Source: Tahibacter soli (GTDB taxonomy: Bacteria; Pseudomonadota; Gammaproteobacteria; Xanthomonadales; Rhodanobacteraceae). From it: DNA of 64,000 nucleotides. Shown here piece by piece: positions 19,538-28,566 of the stretch. The position numbers were made by a program, and so were the translations under genes. The DNA is taken from positions 900,237 through 964,236 of the forward strand of contig NZ_JAOVZO020000020.1 of NCBI RefSeq assembly GCF_025717065.2, read 5' to 3'. Each line of letters begins with the position of its first letter. Position 1 is the stretch's first letter. Under the pieces are notes generated by a model. The model worked only from the letters and a program-made list of their open reading frames with translations. It searched no databases and was not told the origin of the DNA.

Positions 19538-22129
19538 TCAGCCCGAAGCGCCCGAGAACACCAGCCGCGCGCCGTCGGCGTCGACCGACACCGTATCGCC
19601 GGCCACGAACCGGCCTTCGAGGATCTGCCGCGCGAGCGGGTTTTCCAGCTGCTGCTGGATCGCGCGCTTGAGCGGCCGCGCGCCGTAGACCGGATCGAAG
19701 CCCACGCTGCCGAGGAGGTCGAGCGCCGCCTCGCTCAGCGACAGCTTCAGCTGGCGCTCGGCCAGACGCTTGGCCAGATATTCCGTCTGGATCGCCGCGA
19801 TGCGCCGGATCTGCGCGCGCTCGAGCGGACGGAACACGACGAGCTCGTCGAGCCGGTTGATGAACTCCGGCCGGAAATGCGCCTGCACGACGCCGAGCAC
19901 CGCCGCCTTGATCTGCGTATAGCCTTCCTCGCCGCCCTCGCCCGCCGCCTCCTGGATCAGCTGCGAGCCGAGGTTCGACGTCATCACGATCACCGTGTTG
20001 CGGAAGTCGACCGTGCGGCCCTGGCCGTCGGTCAGACGCCCGTCGTCGAGCACCTGCAGCAGGATGTTGAAGACGTCGTGGTGCGCCTTCTCGACCTCGT
20101 CGAGCAGGATCACGCTGTACGGCCGGCGCCGAACCGCCTCGGTCAGATAGCCGCCTTCCTCGTAGCCGACGTAGCCGGGCGGCGCGCCGATCAGCCGCGA
20201 CACCGCGTGCTTTTCCATGAACTCGGACATGTCGATGCGCACCATCGCGTCGGTCGAGTCGAACAGGAATTCGGCGAGCGCCTTGCACAGCTCGGTCTTG
20301 CCGACGCCCGTAGGCCCCAGGAACAGGAACGAGCCGCTCGGCCGGTTCGGATCGGACAGGCCCGCGCGCGCGCGGCGAATCGCGTCGGAGACGGCGCGCA
20401 CCGCTTCGTCCTGGCCGACGACGCGGTGGTGCAGCGCATCTTCCATGCGCAGGAGCTTGTCGCGCTCGCCTTCGAGCATCTTCGACACCGGAATGCCGGT
20501 CCAGCGCGCGACGACCTCGGCGATCTCCTCGGCCGTGACCTTGTCCTGCAGCAGCGTGAAGCCCTTCGATTCGACCTCTTGCGCGGCCTTGAGCTGCTTT
20601 TCGAGTTCCGGCAGACGGCCGTACTGGATTTCGCTCATCTTCGCGAAATCCTGCCGGCGCTGCGCCGCTTCGAGTTCCAGACGGGTCGCTTCGATCTGCT
20701 CCTTGATCTTCGTCGCGCCCTGCAGTATCGCCTTCTCGGACTTCCACACCTCCTCGAGATCGGAGAACTCGCGCTCGAGCACGGCGATGTCCTTTTCGAG
20801 GTCGGCCAGACGCTGGCGCGACTCGGAATCCTTCTCCTTTTTCAACGCTTCGCGCTGGATCTTCAGCTGAATCAGACGGCGCTCCTTGCGATCCATCTCC
20901 TCGGGCTTGGAGTCGATTTCCATGCGGATGCGCGACGCGGCCTCGTCCATGAGGTCGATCGCCTTGTCCGGCAGCTGCCGGTCGGCGATGTAGCGATGCG
21001 ACAGCGTCGCGGCGGCGACGATCGCGGGGTCGGTGATCTCGACGCCGTGGTGCACGGCGTAGCGCTCCTTGAGGCCGCGCAGGATCGCGATCGTGTCCTC
21101 GACCGACGGCTCGCCGACGAACACCTTCTGGAAGCGCCGCTCGAGCGCGGCATCCTTCTCGACGTACTTGCGGTATTCGTCGAGCGTCGTCGCGCCGATG
21201 CAGTGCAGTTCGCCGCGCGCGAGCGCCGGCTTCAGCATGTTGCCGGCGTCCATCGAGCCTTCGGCCTTGCCCGCGCCGACCATCGTGTGCAGCTCGTCGA
21301 TGAAGAGGATCACGCGGCCCTCTTCCTTGCCCAGATCCTTGAGCACGGCCTTCAGGCGCTCTTCGAATTCGCCGCGGAACTTCGCGCCGGCGATCAGCGC
21401 GCCCATGTCGAGCGACAGCACGCGACGGTCGCGCAGGCCTTCGGGCACCTCGTTGTTGATGATGCGCTGCGCGAGGCCTTCGACGATCGCGGTCTTGCCG
21501 ACGCCGGGCTCGCCGATCAGCACGGGATTGTTCTTCGTGCGCCGCTGCAGCACCTGGATCGTGCGGCGGATTTCCTCGTCGCGGCCCACCACCGGATCGA
21601 GCTTGCCCGCCTCGGCGCGCGCGGTGAGGTCGATGCAGTATTTCTCCAGCGCCTGGCGCTGGTCCTCGGCGTTTTCCGACTGCACCTTGTCGCCGCCGCG
21701 CATTTTCTCGATCGCCGCCTCGAGCGCGGCCTTGTTCGCGCCGGCGGCCTTGAGCGCCTGGCCGAGTTCGCCCTTGTCGTCGAGCGCGGCGAGTACGAAC
21801 AGCTCGCTCGCGACGAACGCGTCGCCGCGCTGCTGCGCGAGCTTGTCGGTGAGGTTCAACAGGCGATTGAGATCGCTTGAGATGTTGATGTTGCCTTCCT
21901 GTCCGCGTACGGACGGCAGGCGGTCGAGCGCCTCGGCGACGCGCGCGCGCAGCGCCGCGACGTTGACCTGCGCCTGCGACAGGAGCGGCACGGTCGAACC
22001 GCCCTGCTGGTCGAGCAGCGCGGCCATCAGGTGCAGCGGTTCGAGCATGTTGTTGTCGCGCCCTACCGCAAGGCTCTGAGCGTCGGCCAGCGCCTGCGAG
22101 AAACGCGAGGTCAGTTTGTCCATGCGCAT
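19538..22129 (-). CDS. clpB: ATP-dependent chaperone ClpB
   Basis: ClpB (863 aa) is the ring-forming disaggregase that works with DnaK after heat stress. The Clp-N domain ([20 protein letters not shown]) is followed by AAA+ domain 1 with Walker [10 protein letters not shown] (about 207). The coiled-coil middle domain follows (about 400-530, rich in E/K/R). AAA+ domain 2 has Walker [10 protein letters not shown] (about 607) and Walker [11 protein letters not shown]. Length matches the family. The ATG at 22129 gives the canonical MRxDKLT start; the open frame further upstream is not conserved. A sigma-32-like promoter lies about 50 bases before it and a shared terminator follows. Confidence 0.97.
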   Translation of the reverse strand: MRMDKLTSRFSQALADAQSLAVGRDNNMLEPLHLMAALLDQQGGSTVPLLSQAQVNVAALRARVAEALDRLPSVRGQEGNINISSDLNRLLNLTDKLAQQRGDAFVASELFVLAALDDKGELGQALKAAGANKAALEAAIEKMRGGDKVQSENAEDQRQALEKYCIDLTARAEAGKLDPVVGRDEEIRRTIQVLQRRTKNNPVLIGEPGVGKTAIVEGLAQRIINNEVPEGLRDRRVLSLDMGALIAGAKFRGEFEERLKAVLKDLGKEEGRVILFIDELHTMVGAGKAEGSMDAGNMLKPALARGELHCIGATTLDEYRKYVEKDAALERRFQKVFVGEPSVEDTIAILRGLKERYAVHHGVEITDPAIVAAATLSHRYIADRQLPDKAIDLMDEAASRIRMEIDSKPEEMDRKERRLIQLKIQREALKKEKDSESRQRLADLEKDIAVLEREFSDLEEVWKSEKAILQGATKIKEQIEATRLELEAAQRRQDFAKMSEIQYGRLPELEKQLKAAQEVESKGFTLLQDKVTAEEIAEVVARWTGIPVSKMLEGERDKLLRMEDALHHRVVGQDEAVRAVSDAIRRARAGLSDPNRPSGSFLFLGPTGVGKTELCKALAEFLFDSTDAMVRIDMSEFMEKHAVSRLIGAPPGYVGYEEGGYLTEAVRRRPYSVILLDEVEKAHHDVFNILLQVLDDGRLTDGQGRTVDFRNTVIVMTSNLGSQLIQEAAGEGGEEGYTQIKAAVLGVVQAHFRPEFINRLDELVVFRPLERAQIRRIAAIQTEYLAKRLAERQLKLSLSEAALDLLGSVGFDPVYGARPLKRAIQQQLENPLARQILEGRFVAGDTVSVDADGARLVFSGASG

Positions 22130-22177
22130 CGAAATACCCCAAAAATGAAAGAGTTGCCGGAAGCGGCGATGACTGGC

Positions 22178-22205
22178 AGATGCGGCCCGGCCCCCTCGTT
22201 TCAAG
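22178..22205 (-). promoter_or_regulatory. Sigma-32 (RpoH)-type heat-shock promoter of clpB
   Basis: Read on the minus strand, CTTGAAA (22205-22199), a 13-base spacer and CCGCATCT (22185-22178) match the RpoH consensus CTTGAAA-N11-16-CCCCATNT with one mismatch in the -10 box. The -10 box ends 48 bases before the clpB ATG. The match is by eye against the known consensus. Confidence 0.75.
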
Positions 22206-22272
22206 CCGCGCTTCATATTTCGCCGCGTTTTTGCGTACCCCTGATGGCGGATTCCCCGCACAGGAGATCGTA

Positions 22273-23178
22273 ATGAAACGCTGGACGCCGATGCTCGTGT
22301 CGCTGCTGTGGTCGATCTGCGCCGTCGCCTACGACGACGGGCGCCCGAACACGCCCGAAGACGGGTTCTACTGGCAACCTGACAAATCCGGCACCGGCTT
22401 CGCGCTCGACGTGCTCGGCATCGAACGCGTCTTCGGCGCGGGTTACTTGTATACGCGCGCGGGCCAGCCGGTGTTCGTCACGTTCGGCGGACCGCTGCAG
22501 GCGATACCCGGCGGCTGGCGCGTGACCGGCGATCTCGTGCGCACCGAGAACGGCCAGTGCCTCGGCAACACGACGAACTGTCCGTACCGCGCGCCGACGG
22601 CGGCGATCGTCGGCCAGATCTCGCTCGACTTCACCGCGCCGAACGTCGTGCGCGTCCTCGCGCAGACGCAGGCCGACGGCGTGATCGCGTTCGATCTCGT
22701 GCGCCAGAGCACCGGCACGATCGGCGAATCGCTGCTCGGCGAGTGGGACGCGCTCGTCGATCAGGCGCCGGCGCAGGGCGTGTACTTTCTCGGCGAGAAG
22801 CTGCAGATCCGTGCGTTCGACCGCTTCACGATTTCCGGCCGCGGCGAGGTACACACGTATTCGGGCTGCGTGACGTTCGCCGAAGGCCGGCGCGACTGCT
22901 CGACGCTCGCCGTCGACGGCAGTTCGGTCGTCGAATCGGGCCAGCAGCACTTTCGCATCGCGGTGAAAGCCCCCGACGGCAAGATCGCGCGCGTCTACGA
23001 CTTTCGCCGCGCCGTCGCCAGCGGCGCGCTGACGCGCTCGTTCGATGGCGACGCGTACGACTGCGCGCGCGAGTACACGAACGCCGACACCTGCGTCGCG
23101 GCGAAGCAACCCATCCGTTTCGTCGCGTATCGCTCGGCGAGCCGCGCATACGCGGAAACCGGCGCCGGCACGCAGTAG
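22273..23178 (+). CDS. Secreted protein of unknown function with a WxPxxSGxGF motif
   Basis: The 301-aa product starts with a signal peptide ([20 protein letters not shown]). Soon after comes [17 protein letters not shown], which fits the WNPxESGxG motif seen in many exported Xanthomonadales proteins. Four to six cysteines (e.g. [44 protein letters not shown]) suggest disulfides. I can give no function. AGGAGA precedes the ATG. It is divergent from clpB across 143 bases and ends 34 bases before the next gene. Confidence 0.72.
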   Translation: MKRWTPMLVSLLWSICAVAYDDGRPNTPEDGFYWQPDKSGTGFALDVLGIERVFGAGYLYTRAGQPVFVTFGGPLQAIPGGWRVTGDLVRTENGQCLGNTTNCPYRAPTAAIVGQISLDFTAPNVVRVLAQTQADGVIAFDLVRQSTGTIGESLLGEWDALVDQAPAQGVYFLGEKLQIRAFDRFTISGRGEVHTYSGCVTFAEGRRDCSTLAVDGSSVVESGQQHFRIAVKAPDGKIARVYDFRRAVASGALTRSFDGDAYDCAREYTNADTCVAAKQPIRFVAYRSASRAYAETGAGTQ

Positions 23179-23212
23179 CGTCGTCGCCCCAGTCGCCGGC
23201 ACACTGCCGGCG

Positions 23213-24772
23213 ATGGAATTCCGCACGATCGTCCTCGGCGGCTACGGTCTGTTCGGCCGCCGCATCGTCCGCCGGCTCGCGCGCGAGCCGGCGTTGCGCG
23301 TCGTCGTCGCCGGCCGCGACGGCGCGGCGGCGCGCGCGCTCGCGGCCGATGTCGGCGCCGACGCGCTCGCCTGCGATGCGGCCTCGCCCGCGTTCGCGGA
23401 CGCGCTCGCACGCGAACGGCCGCAGCTCGTCGTCAACACGGCCGGACCGTTCCAGGGCAGCGACTACGCCGTCGCGCGCAGGGTGCTCGCCGCCGGCGCG
23501 CACTACGTCGACCTCGCCGACGCGCGCGAGTACGTCGCCGGCTTCGACGCGCTCGACGCCGATGCGCGCGAACGCGGGCTGCTCGCCGTCGCCGGCGCGA
23601 GCACGGTGCCGGGCGTTTCCGCCGCCGTCGTCGACCGGTATCGCGGCGAATTCGCGCGACTGCGCGGCATCGATATCGGCATCAGCCCCGGCAACCGCAC
23701 CGAGCGCGGCCTGGCGACGGTCGCGGCGATCCTTTCGACCGTCGGCCGCGCGCTGCCCTGGCGCGAACGAGGCCGGCGCGTCGCCGTGCGCGGCTGGCAG
23801 CGGCTCGAACGGCACGTCTATGCGCCGCCGGTCGGGGCACGCTGGCACGCCGCATGCGACGTGCCGGATCTCGCGCTGTTCCCCGACCGCTACGCGCCGC
23901 TCGATACGCTACGGTTTCGCGCCGGGCTCGAACTGAAGCGCCTCCACTTCGGCGTGTGGCTGCTGTCGTGGCTCGTGCGCACAGGTTTCGTGCGCGATCT
24001 TGCGCGGTACGCGCCGGCGCTCAAGCGCGCGAGCGAATGGTTTCTCGCCGCCGGCAGCGACGCCGGCGCGATGCACGTGACGCTGACCGGCGACGACGCG
24101 CACGGCGCGGCGAAGCGGCTGACCTGGGAAATCGTCGCGCGCGGCGGCGACGGACCGGAGATTCCGGCGACGGCCGCGGTCGTGATCGCCCTGAAACTCG
24201 CGCGCGGAGAAATCGCGGCCTGCGGCGCGCGGCCGTGCGTAGATTTGTTCACGTTGGAAGAATGCCTCGCCTCGCTGACGGAGTTCGCGATCGATACGAA
24301 GATGGTGCAAGGCCCTCTCCCCGAGCAAGCTCGGAGGAGAGGGAGTGAAGCTAATCCAGAAACCGCGCCGCGACCGCCGCATCCGGCACGAGACACACGT
24401 CGCGCCGGCCGAACCATCGATAGCGATTGCGCGCGATCAGCCGATAGCCGGCGTCGCGCAGCGCGCGCGGAATCACGCGCGCGGCGCCGGCCAGCCGCCA
24501 CGCGCCGCCGAAACCCGTCAGCACGCGCAGTATCGCGTCGCTGTCCTGCCAGCTGCGGCCGTCGGCGACGTACAGGAACGACAGCGGATCGTCGGCGTCG
24601 AGCCCGTGCCGCGCGAGCAGCGCGCGACCGCTCGCCGACTGCATCGCCGCGAAGCGGATGCGCGCCGTGCGGTCGTGCCGCAGCACGAAACCGACCCAGC
24701 GGCTGCACAACAGACACACGCCGTCGAACACGATCACAGGCGGCTCAGTCGACATCGAGCCAGCCGGCGTAG
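23213..24772 (+). CDS. Saccharopine dehydrogenase-like NAD(P)-binding protein with aberrant C-terminal extension
   Basis: The N-terminal Rossmann fold (TIVLGGYGLFGRRIVRRLA) and segments such as LVVNTAGPFQGSDYAVARR and VDLADAREYV place this in the saccharopine dehydrogenase-like NADP-binding family (trans-acting enoyl-reductase type). Resemblance ends near DLFTLEECLASLTEFAI (about residue 363). The frame then reads through a hairpin repeat (24313-24343) and about 420 bases antisense to the next gene before stopping at 24772. That gives 519 aa with a basic, low-information tail. The natural stop was probably lost; the functional protein is likely about 370 aa. The true substrate is unknown. Confidence 0.75.
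   Translation: MEFRTIVLGGYGLFGRRIVRRLAREPALRVVVAGRDGAAARALAADVGADALACDAASPAFADALARERPQLVVNTAGPFQGSDYAVARRVLAAGAHYVDLADAREYVAGFDALDADARERGLLAVAGASTVPGVSAAVVDRYRGEFARLRGIDIGISPGNRTERGLATVAAILSTVGRALPWRERGRRVAVRGWQRLERHVYAPPVGARWHAACDVPDLALFPDRYAPLDTLRFRAGLELKRLHFGVWLLSWLVRTGFVRDLARYAPALKRASEWFLAAGSDAGAMHVTLTGDDAHGAAKRLTWEIVARGGDGPEIPATAAVVIALKLARGEIAACGARPCVDLFTLEECLASLTEFAIDTKMVQGPLPEQARRRGSEANPETAPRPPHPARDTRRAGRTIDSDCARSADSRRRAARAESRARRRPAATRRRNPSARAVSRRCPASCGRRRRTGTTADRRRRARAARAARDRSPTASPRSGCAPCGRAAARNRPSGCTTDTRRRTRSQAAQSTSSQPA
24313..24343. repeat. Small hairpin repeat of the CCCTCTCC/GGAGAGGG type
   Basis: CCCTCTCCCCGAGC and GCTCGGAGGAGAGGG pair over 14 bases with a single bulged A and a 2-base loop. 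Elements built on CCCTCTCC...GGAGAGGG are common between genes in this bacterial group (from memory). This one sits between convergent genes but inside the open frame of the left one. Confidence 0.65.
24351..24755 (-). CDS. DCC-family thiol-disulfide oxidoreductase-like protein (DUF393)
   Basis: The 134-aa protein begins VIVFDGVCLLCSRWVGFVLR, the DxxCxxC signature that names the DCC family, thought to be thioredoxin-fold-related. Conserved inner segments IRFAAMQSASGRALLARHGL and SFLYVADGRSWQDSDAIL are also present, plus the final WFGRRDVCLVP. The biochemical role is unproven. It overlaps the upstream PgeF-DUF4166 gene by 11 bases, so the two are translationally coupled. On the opposite strand the saccharopine-dehydrogenase-like frame runs across the whole gene. 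Confidence 0.9.
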   Translation of the reverse strand: MSTEPPVIVFDGVCLLCSRWVGFVLRHDRTARIRFAAMQSASGRALLARHGLDADDPLSFLYVADGRSWQDSDAILRVLTGFGGAWRLAGAARVIPRALRDAGYRLIARNRYRWFGRRDVCLVPDAAVAARFLD

Positions 24773-26046
24773 TGCACGAGTTCGCCCGCGAGCGGCAGCG
24801 CGGCGGCCACTTCGAATCGGTAGCGCCCGCCGGACTCGGATTCGCGCGCCCAGACGCCCGAAAACCACGCCGCCGGCAGCGGCAGCCCGAGCGCGCGCAC
24901 GCGGCGAACGCGCCACGTCAGCGCACCGTCTTCGACCGCGACCGCGAAGCCGAACGTGACGAGGCCGAGCCGCTCGTTGAGCAGACCCGCCTGCTCCCAC
25001 AGCCGCGACGTCATCGGATAGCGGCCGAACTGCCGCGTCCACGTTTCGCCGGCCGGCTGCGCGTCGATATCGACGGTCAGCGGCGCGTCGGTCAGCGCCG
25101 GCGGCAGGCCGGTTGCCCAGCCGCACAGGCGCGAGAGCAGGCCCTTGCCGCGCGTGATCGTCGCCGCGCCCCGATAGCGCCGCTTGCCTTCGGCCAGATG
25201 CAGCGAACGCACGCGCGGCGGCAGCTGCGCGAACGCGGCGCCGAGCAGGCGCGGAAACACGAGCGGCGATGTCGAATCCGTCGGCGGGGGCTCGATCCAG
25301 ACCAGGCTCGCGAACCGGCCCGTCGGCCGGCCGCGCCGGTGCGAATAGAAACGCTCGTCGACCAGCGTATCGAAACCGCCGCCGGCAACCGACGCCACGC
25401 CCGCGGCCGCGAGCCGCTGGCGCGCGAGCGCATACAGGTCGCACAGCCAGTGCCCCGGCCGCGTCGGCGCGAACGCCCGCGCCGCGTCGGGATCGTGCGC
25501 GACGAACGCGTCTCGCACCTCGTCGCCGACCTCGTAGCTCGCCGCGCCGATCGCGGGGCCGAGCCACACGCGCAACCGCGACGGCGGCGCTTCGAACCTT
25601 CGCAGCGCCGCCTCGATGACGCCGGCGGCCAGGCCGCGCCAGCCGGCGTGGATCGCGGCGACTTCGCGGCCGTCGTCGCTCGCGACGAGCAGCGGCAGGC
25701 AATCGGCCGTCAGCACCGCGCAGACGACGCCGGGTTCGCGCGTATAGACCGCGTCGGCCACCGGCTCGTCGGTATGCGCAAGACCCGCCGGCGGCGCTTC
25801 GTGCGGCGCGTGCACGTCGATGCCGTGCACCTGACGCAGCCAGACCGGTTCGCCGGGCAGTCGCAGCAGTTCCACCAGCGCCGCGCGGTTCGCGAGCACG
25901 AATTCGGGCCGGTCGCCGCAGCGCGAGCCGAGATTGAACGATTCGTGCGGCGGCGGCGAATGCCCCGGCAGATCGCGCGTCGTCACCGCGGCACGGACGC
26001 CGCGCGGCGCGTCCCAGTCCGGCGTCAGCGCGCGCGCGTCGCTCAT
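24745..26046 (-). CDS. Fusion: peptidoglycan editing factor PgeF (YfiH/laccase domain) + DUF4166
   Basis: Residues 1 to about 243 are a complete PgeF/YfiH (multicopper polyphenol oxidase-like) domain. It has the metal-site His in [10 protein letters not shown] (about 74), Cys in [10 protein letters not shown] (about 116) and His in AIHAGWRGL (about 133), and ends in the usual GRFASLVWI. In PgeF-type enzymes this site removes misincorporated serine from peptidoglycan precursors. About 250-433 match DUF4166 ([50 protein letters not shown]). No stop separates them, and no ATG is available to start DUF4166 alone. The ATG at 26046 overlaps the rluD stop. Normal PgeF is about 245 aa, so the fusion is unusual. 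Confidence 0.88.
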   Translation of the reverse strand: MSDARALTPDWDAPRGVRAAVTTRDLPGHSPPPHESFNLGSRCGDRPEFVLANRAALVELLRLPGEPVWLRQVHGIDVHAPHEAPPAGLAHTDEPVADAVYTREPGVVCAVLTADCLPLLVASDDGREVAAIHAGWRGLAAGVIEAALRRFEAPPSRLRVWLGPAIGAASYEVGDEVRDAFVAHDPDAARAFAPTRPGHWLCDLYALARQRLAAAGVASVAGGGFDTLVDERFYSHRRGRPTGRFASLVWIEPPPTDSTSPLVFPRLLGAAFAQLPPRVRSLHLAEGKRRYRGAATITRGKGLLSRLCGWATGLPPALTDAPLTVDIDAQPAGETWTRQFGRYPMTSRLWEQAGLLNERLGLVTFGFAVAVEDGALTWRVRRVRALGLPLPAAWFSGVWARESESGGRYRFEVAAALPLAGELVHYAGWLDVD

Positions 26047-27032
26047 CGGCGGCGGCCGTTCTCGGCGTCGAGGTGTTCTTTCGTGTCGGCGCGCAGCGCC
26101 TTGACCAGCGTCGCGAGATCGTCCGGCCGCTCGGCTTCGACCGCGACGGTCTTGCCGCCGGCCGGATGCGAAAATTCCAGGCGCTCGGCGTGCAGCGCCT
26201 GGCGCTTGAAGGCGCGCAGCGCCTCGCCGAGGTCGGCCGTCGCGGCCTTCGGCAGCTTCATGCCGCCGCCGTACAGCGTGTCGCCGACCAGCGGATGGCG
26301 GATATGCGACATGTGCACGCGAATCTGGTGCGTGCGGCCCGTTTCGAGATTGCACTGCAGCAGCGTGTGTGCGCGGAAGCGCTCGCGCACGCGATAGTGC
26401 GTGACCGCCGGCCGGCCGGCCGGTTCGTCGACGATCGCCTGCTTGACGCGGTCGCGCGGATGCCGGCCGATCGGCGCGTCGACCGTGCCGCCGGAAATCA
26501 TCGGCCCGATCACCAGCGCCTCGTACTGCCGGTGCATCGCGCGCTCCGAAAGCTGCTCGACGAGGCTCGTGTGTGCGCGCAGCGTGCGCGCGACCACCAT
26601 GAGGCCGGAGGTGTCCTTGTCGAGCCGGTGCACGATGCCGGCCCGCGGAATCTCGACCAGCGACGGATCGAAGTGCAGCAGTGCGTTCTGCAACGTGCCG
26701 GCCGGGTTGCCGGCGCCCGGATGCACGACGAGGCCGACCGGCTTGTTGATCACCAGCACGTCGGCGTCTTCGTAGCGGATGTCGAGCGCGATGTCTTCGG
26801 GCGCGAGCGGCACCTCCTGCGAGGCCACGGCGGCGAGGCTCACGCGCTCGCCGCCCTTGACGAGCTGGCGCGGGGGCACGGTTTCCCCGTTGAGCTGGGC
26901 GTCGCCGGATTTGATCCACGCGGTGAGGCGCGAGCGCGAATAATCGGGAAACAGCTCGGCCAGCACCTGGTCGAACCGGCGTCCGGCCAGGGCCACGGGG
27001 ATTTCTTGGGTCAACGCAATTCGTTCATTCAT
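26043..27032 (-). CDS. rluD: 23S rRNA pseudouridine synthase RluD
   Basis: RluD (329 aa) makes pseudouridines in helix 69 of 23S rRNA (positions 1911/1915/1917 in E. coli). An N-terminal S4-like RNA-binding domain ([20 protein letters not shown]) precedes the catalytic domain. The catalytic Asp138 is in [16 protein letters not shown]. The family motif [10 protein letters not shown] is near the C-terminal part. RluA and RluC are alternatives, but the downstream pgeF and upstream divergent bamD are the usual rluD neighbours. The start ATG at 27032 gives [10 protein letters not shown]; the frame is open ten codons further. Confidence 0.93.
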   Translation of the reverse strand: MNERIALTQEIPVALAGRRFDQVLAELFPDYSRSRLTAWIKSGDAQLNGETVPPRQLVKGGERVSLAAVASQEVPLAPEDIALDIRYEDADVLVINKPVGLVVHPGAGNPAGTLQNALLHFDPSLVEIPRAGIVHRLDKDTSGLMVVARTLRAHTSLVEQLSERAMHRQYEALVIGPMISGGTVDAPIGRHPRDRVKQAIVDEPAGRPAVTHYRVRERFRAHTLLQCNLETGRTHQIRVHMSHIRHPLVGDTLYGGGMKLPKAATADLGEALRAFKRQALHAERLEFSHPAGGKTVAVEAERPDDLATLVKALRADTKEHLDAENGRRR

Positions 27033-27115
27033 CGGGGATTCGGCCTCGCCGGGGCGGGGCACAATACTTTTCGGCTATGATCGCGGCCCGCATTTTCGCA
27101 GAGCGTGGCCTCCCC

Positions 27116-27940
27116 ATGCGAGTTTCTTCGCTGATCCGCCTTGTCCTGATCGTCCTCGTCATTGCCGTCGCCGGCTGTTCGCGTGGCAACAAAAAAGGCG
27201 ACCCGATCGAAACGCTGCCGGTGGACCAGGTCTACGCCCTCGCCAAGCAGTCGATGGAAAACAGCAACTACGACCGCGCCGCCAAGTCGTACGAGCGCCT
27301 GATCGCCCGCTTCCCGTTCGGCCCGTACACCGAGCAGGCCCAGCTCGAACTGGGCTACGCGCAGTACAAGGACCACAAGGAAGAAGAGGCCTACTCGTCG
27401 GTCAACCGCTTCATCAAGACGTATCCGACGCACAAGCACATCGATTACGCCTACTACCTGCGCGGCCTGATCAATTTCGACCGCACCAACGGCCTCCTTG
27501 AGCGCTACATCGGCCGCGACCAGGCCAAGCGCGACCAGGGCTTCTCCTCGCAGGCGTTCGAAGACTTCGGCGAGCTGCTCAAGCGCTACCCGGAAAGCAA
27601 ATACGTGCCGGACGCGCGCCAGCGCATGATCTACCTGCGCAACAACATGGCCCGCGCGGAACTGAATGTCGCGCTGTACTACCTGCGCATCAAGGCCTAC
27701 GTCGCCGCGGCGAACCGCGCCGAGAAGATCGTCGAAAACTACCAGCGCACGCCGCAGGCCGTCGACGCGCTCGCGGTGATGGTCGAAAGCTACGGCAAGC
27801 TCGGCCAGGAAAAACTCAGCGCCGACGCGCGCCGCGTGCTCGAAGCGAACGACCCGGATCACCCGTACTTCAAGGGCCACTTCCCGCCCAAGCGCAAGAG
27901 CTGGAAGCGCATGATCCCGTTCACCAACCGCGACAAGTAA
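27116..27940 (+). CDS. bamD: Outer-membrane assembly lipoprotein BamD
   Basis: BamD (274 aa) is an essential lipoprotein of the BAM complex that inserts beta-barrels into the outer membrane. A lipoprotein signal peptide (MRVSSLIRLVLIVLVIAVAGCS) places the lipidated Cys at about residue 21. Five TPR-like repeats follow (e.g. YALAKQSMENSNYDRAAKSY, YVPDARQRMIYLRNNMARAE). The ATG at 27116 is favoured over one 13 codons upstream because the signal peptide begins there. It is divergent from rluD, an arrangement widespread in Gammaproteobacteria. Confidence 0.94.
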   Translation: MRVSSLIRLVLIVLVIAVAGCSRGNKKGDPIETLPVDQVYALAKQSMENSNYDRAAKSYERLIARFPFGPYTEQAQLELGYAQYKDHKEEEAYSSVNRFIKTYPTHKHIDYAYYLRGLINFDRTNGLLERYIGRDQAKRDQGFSSQAFEDFGELLKRYPESKYVPDARQRMIYLRNNMARAELNVALYYLRIKAYVAAANRAEKIVENYQRTPQAVDALAVMVESYGKLGQEKLSADARRVLEANDPDHPYFKGHFPPKRKSWKRMIPFTNRDK

Positions 27941-28023
27941 CCCGCCGCTTATAACCGCCGGCAGCGTCGCCCGCCGCCGGCGCCGCCGCTATAGTCAGGG
28001 CTCTACCCGATCCGGGGACGAGC

Positions 28024-28566
28024 ATGAGCGAGATCACGCAGCTGTTGGGCGAGGTTCGCGCCGGCGACGGCGACGCGTGGAACCGCGTCGTCGCGCTGCT
28101 CTACGACGATCTGCGCCGCCTCGCGCAACGCGTGAAGGCCGGCGCCCACTCCCTCGACGCCACCGCCCTCGTGCATGAATGCTGGCTGCGCTTCGCAGAC
28201 GGCGGCGCGCGCGGCATCGCCGACCGGGCGCACTTCTTCGCCGTCGCCTCGCGCGCGATGCGCCAGATACTCGCCAACCACGCCCGCGACCGTCTCGCGC
28301 TCAAGCGCGGCGGCGGCGCGCGCCGCACGACGCTCGACGACGTCGACATCGCGGCCGATCGCGAAGCCGACGAACTCGTCCGGCTCGACGCGCTGCTGAC
28401 GCAGCTCGCGCGCGACGACGAACGGCTCGTGCGCGTGGTCGACTGCCGCGTCTTCGGAGGCCTGAGCGAAGCGGAGACCGCCGACGCGCTCGGCCTGTCG
28501 CTGCGCACCGTGCAACGCCTGTGGGCGCAGGCGCGCGCACGCCTCACCGCGCTCGTCGAAGCGTAG
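28024..28566 (+). CDS. ECF sigma factor (TIGR02999/ECF43-like)
   Basis: The 180-aa protein has sigma region 2 (about 10-85, LDATALVHECWLRF and FFAVASRAMRQILANHARDR) and region 4 (about 125-178, VVDCRVFGGLSEAETADALGL and LRTVQRLWAQARARL). The ALVHE-W-LR motif is typical of the X6/ECF43-type family found with Ser/Thr kinases instead of anti-sigma factors. At the region 2.2 position where most ECF sigmas have acidic DAED, this protein has DATA with Thr47. Phosphorylation of a Thr in that area activates a Vibrio ECF43 factor. The stop codon shares one base with the GTG start of the kinase gene, so the two are coupled. Confidence 0.9.
   Translation: MSEITQLLGEVRAGDGDAWNRVVALLYDDLRRLAQRVKAGAHSLDATALVHECWLRFADGGARGIADRAHFFAVASRAMRQILANHARDRLALKRGGGARRTTLDDVDIAADREADELVRLDALLTQLARDDERLVRVVDCRVFGGLSEAETADALGLSLRTVQRLWAQARARLTALVEA

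Noticed and set aside
16506..22142. A 1878-codon open frame on the minus strand across the receptor and clpB genes
   Set aside because: It is antisense to the TonB receptor and in another frame of clpB, with a biased Arg/Val/Ala composition and no domains. GC-rich codon usage produces such frames.
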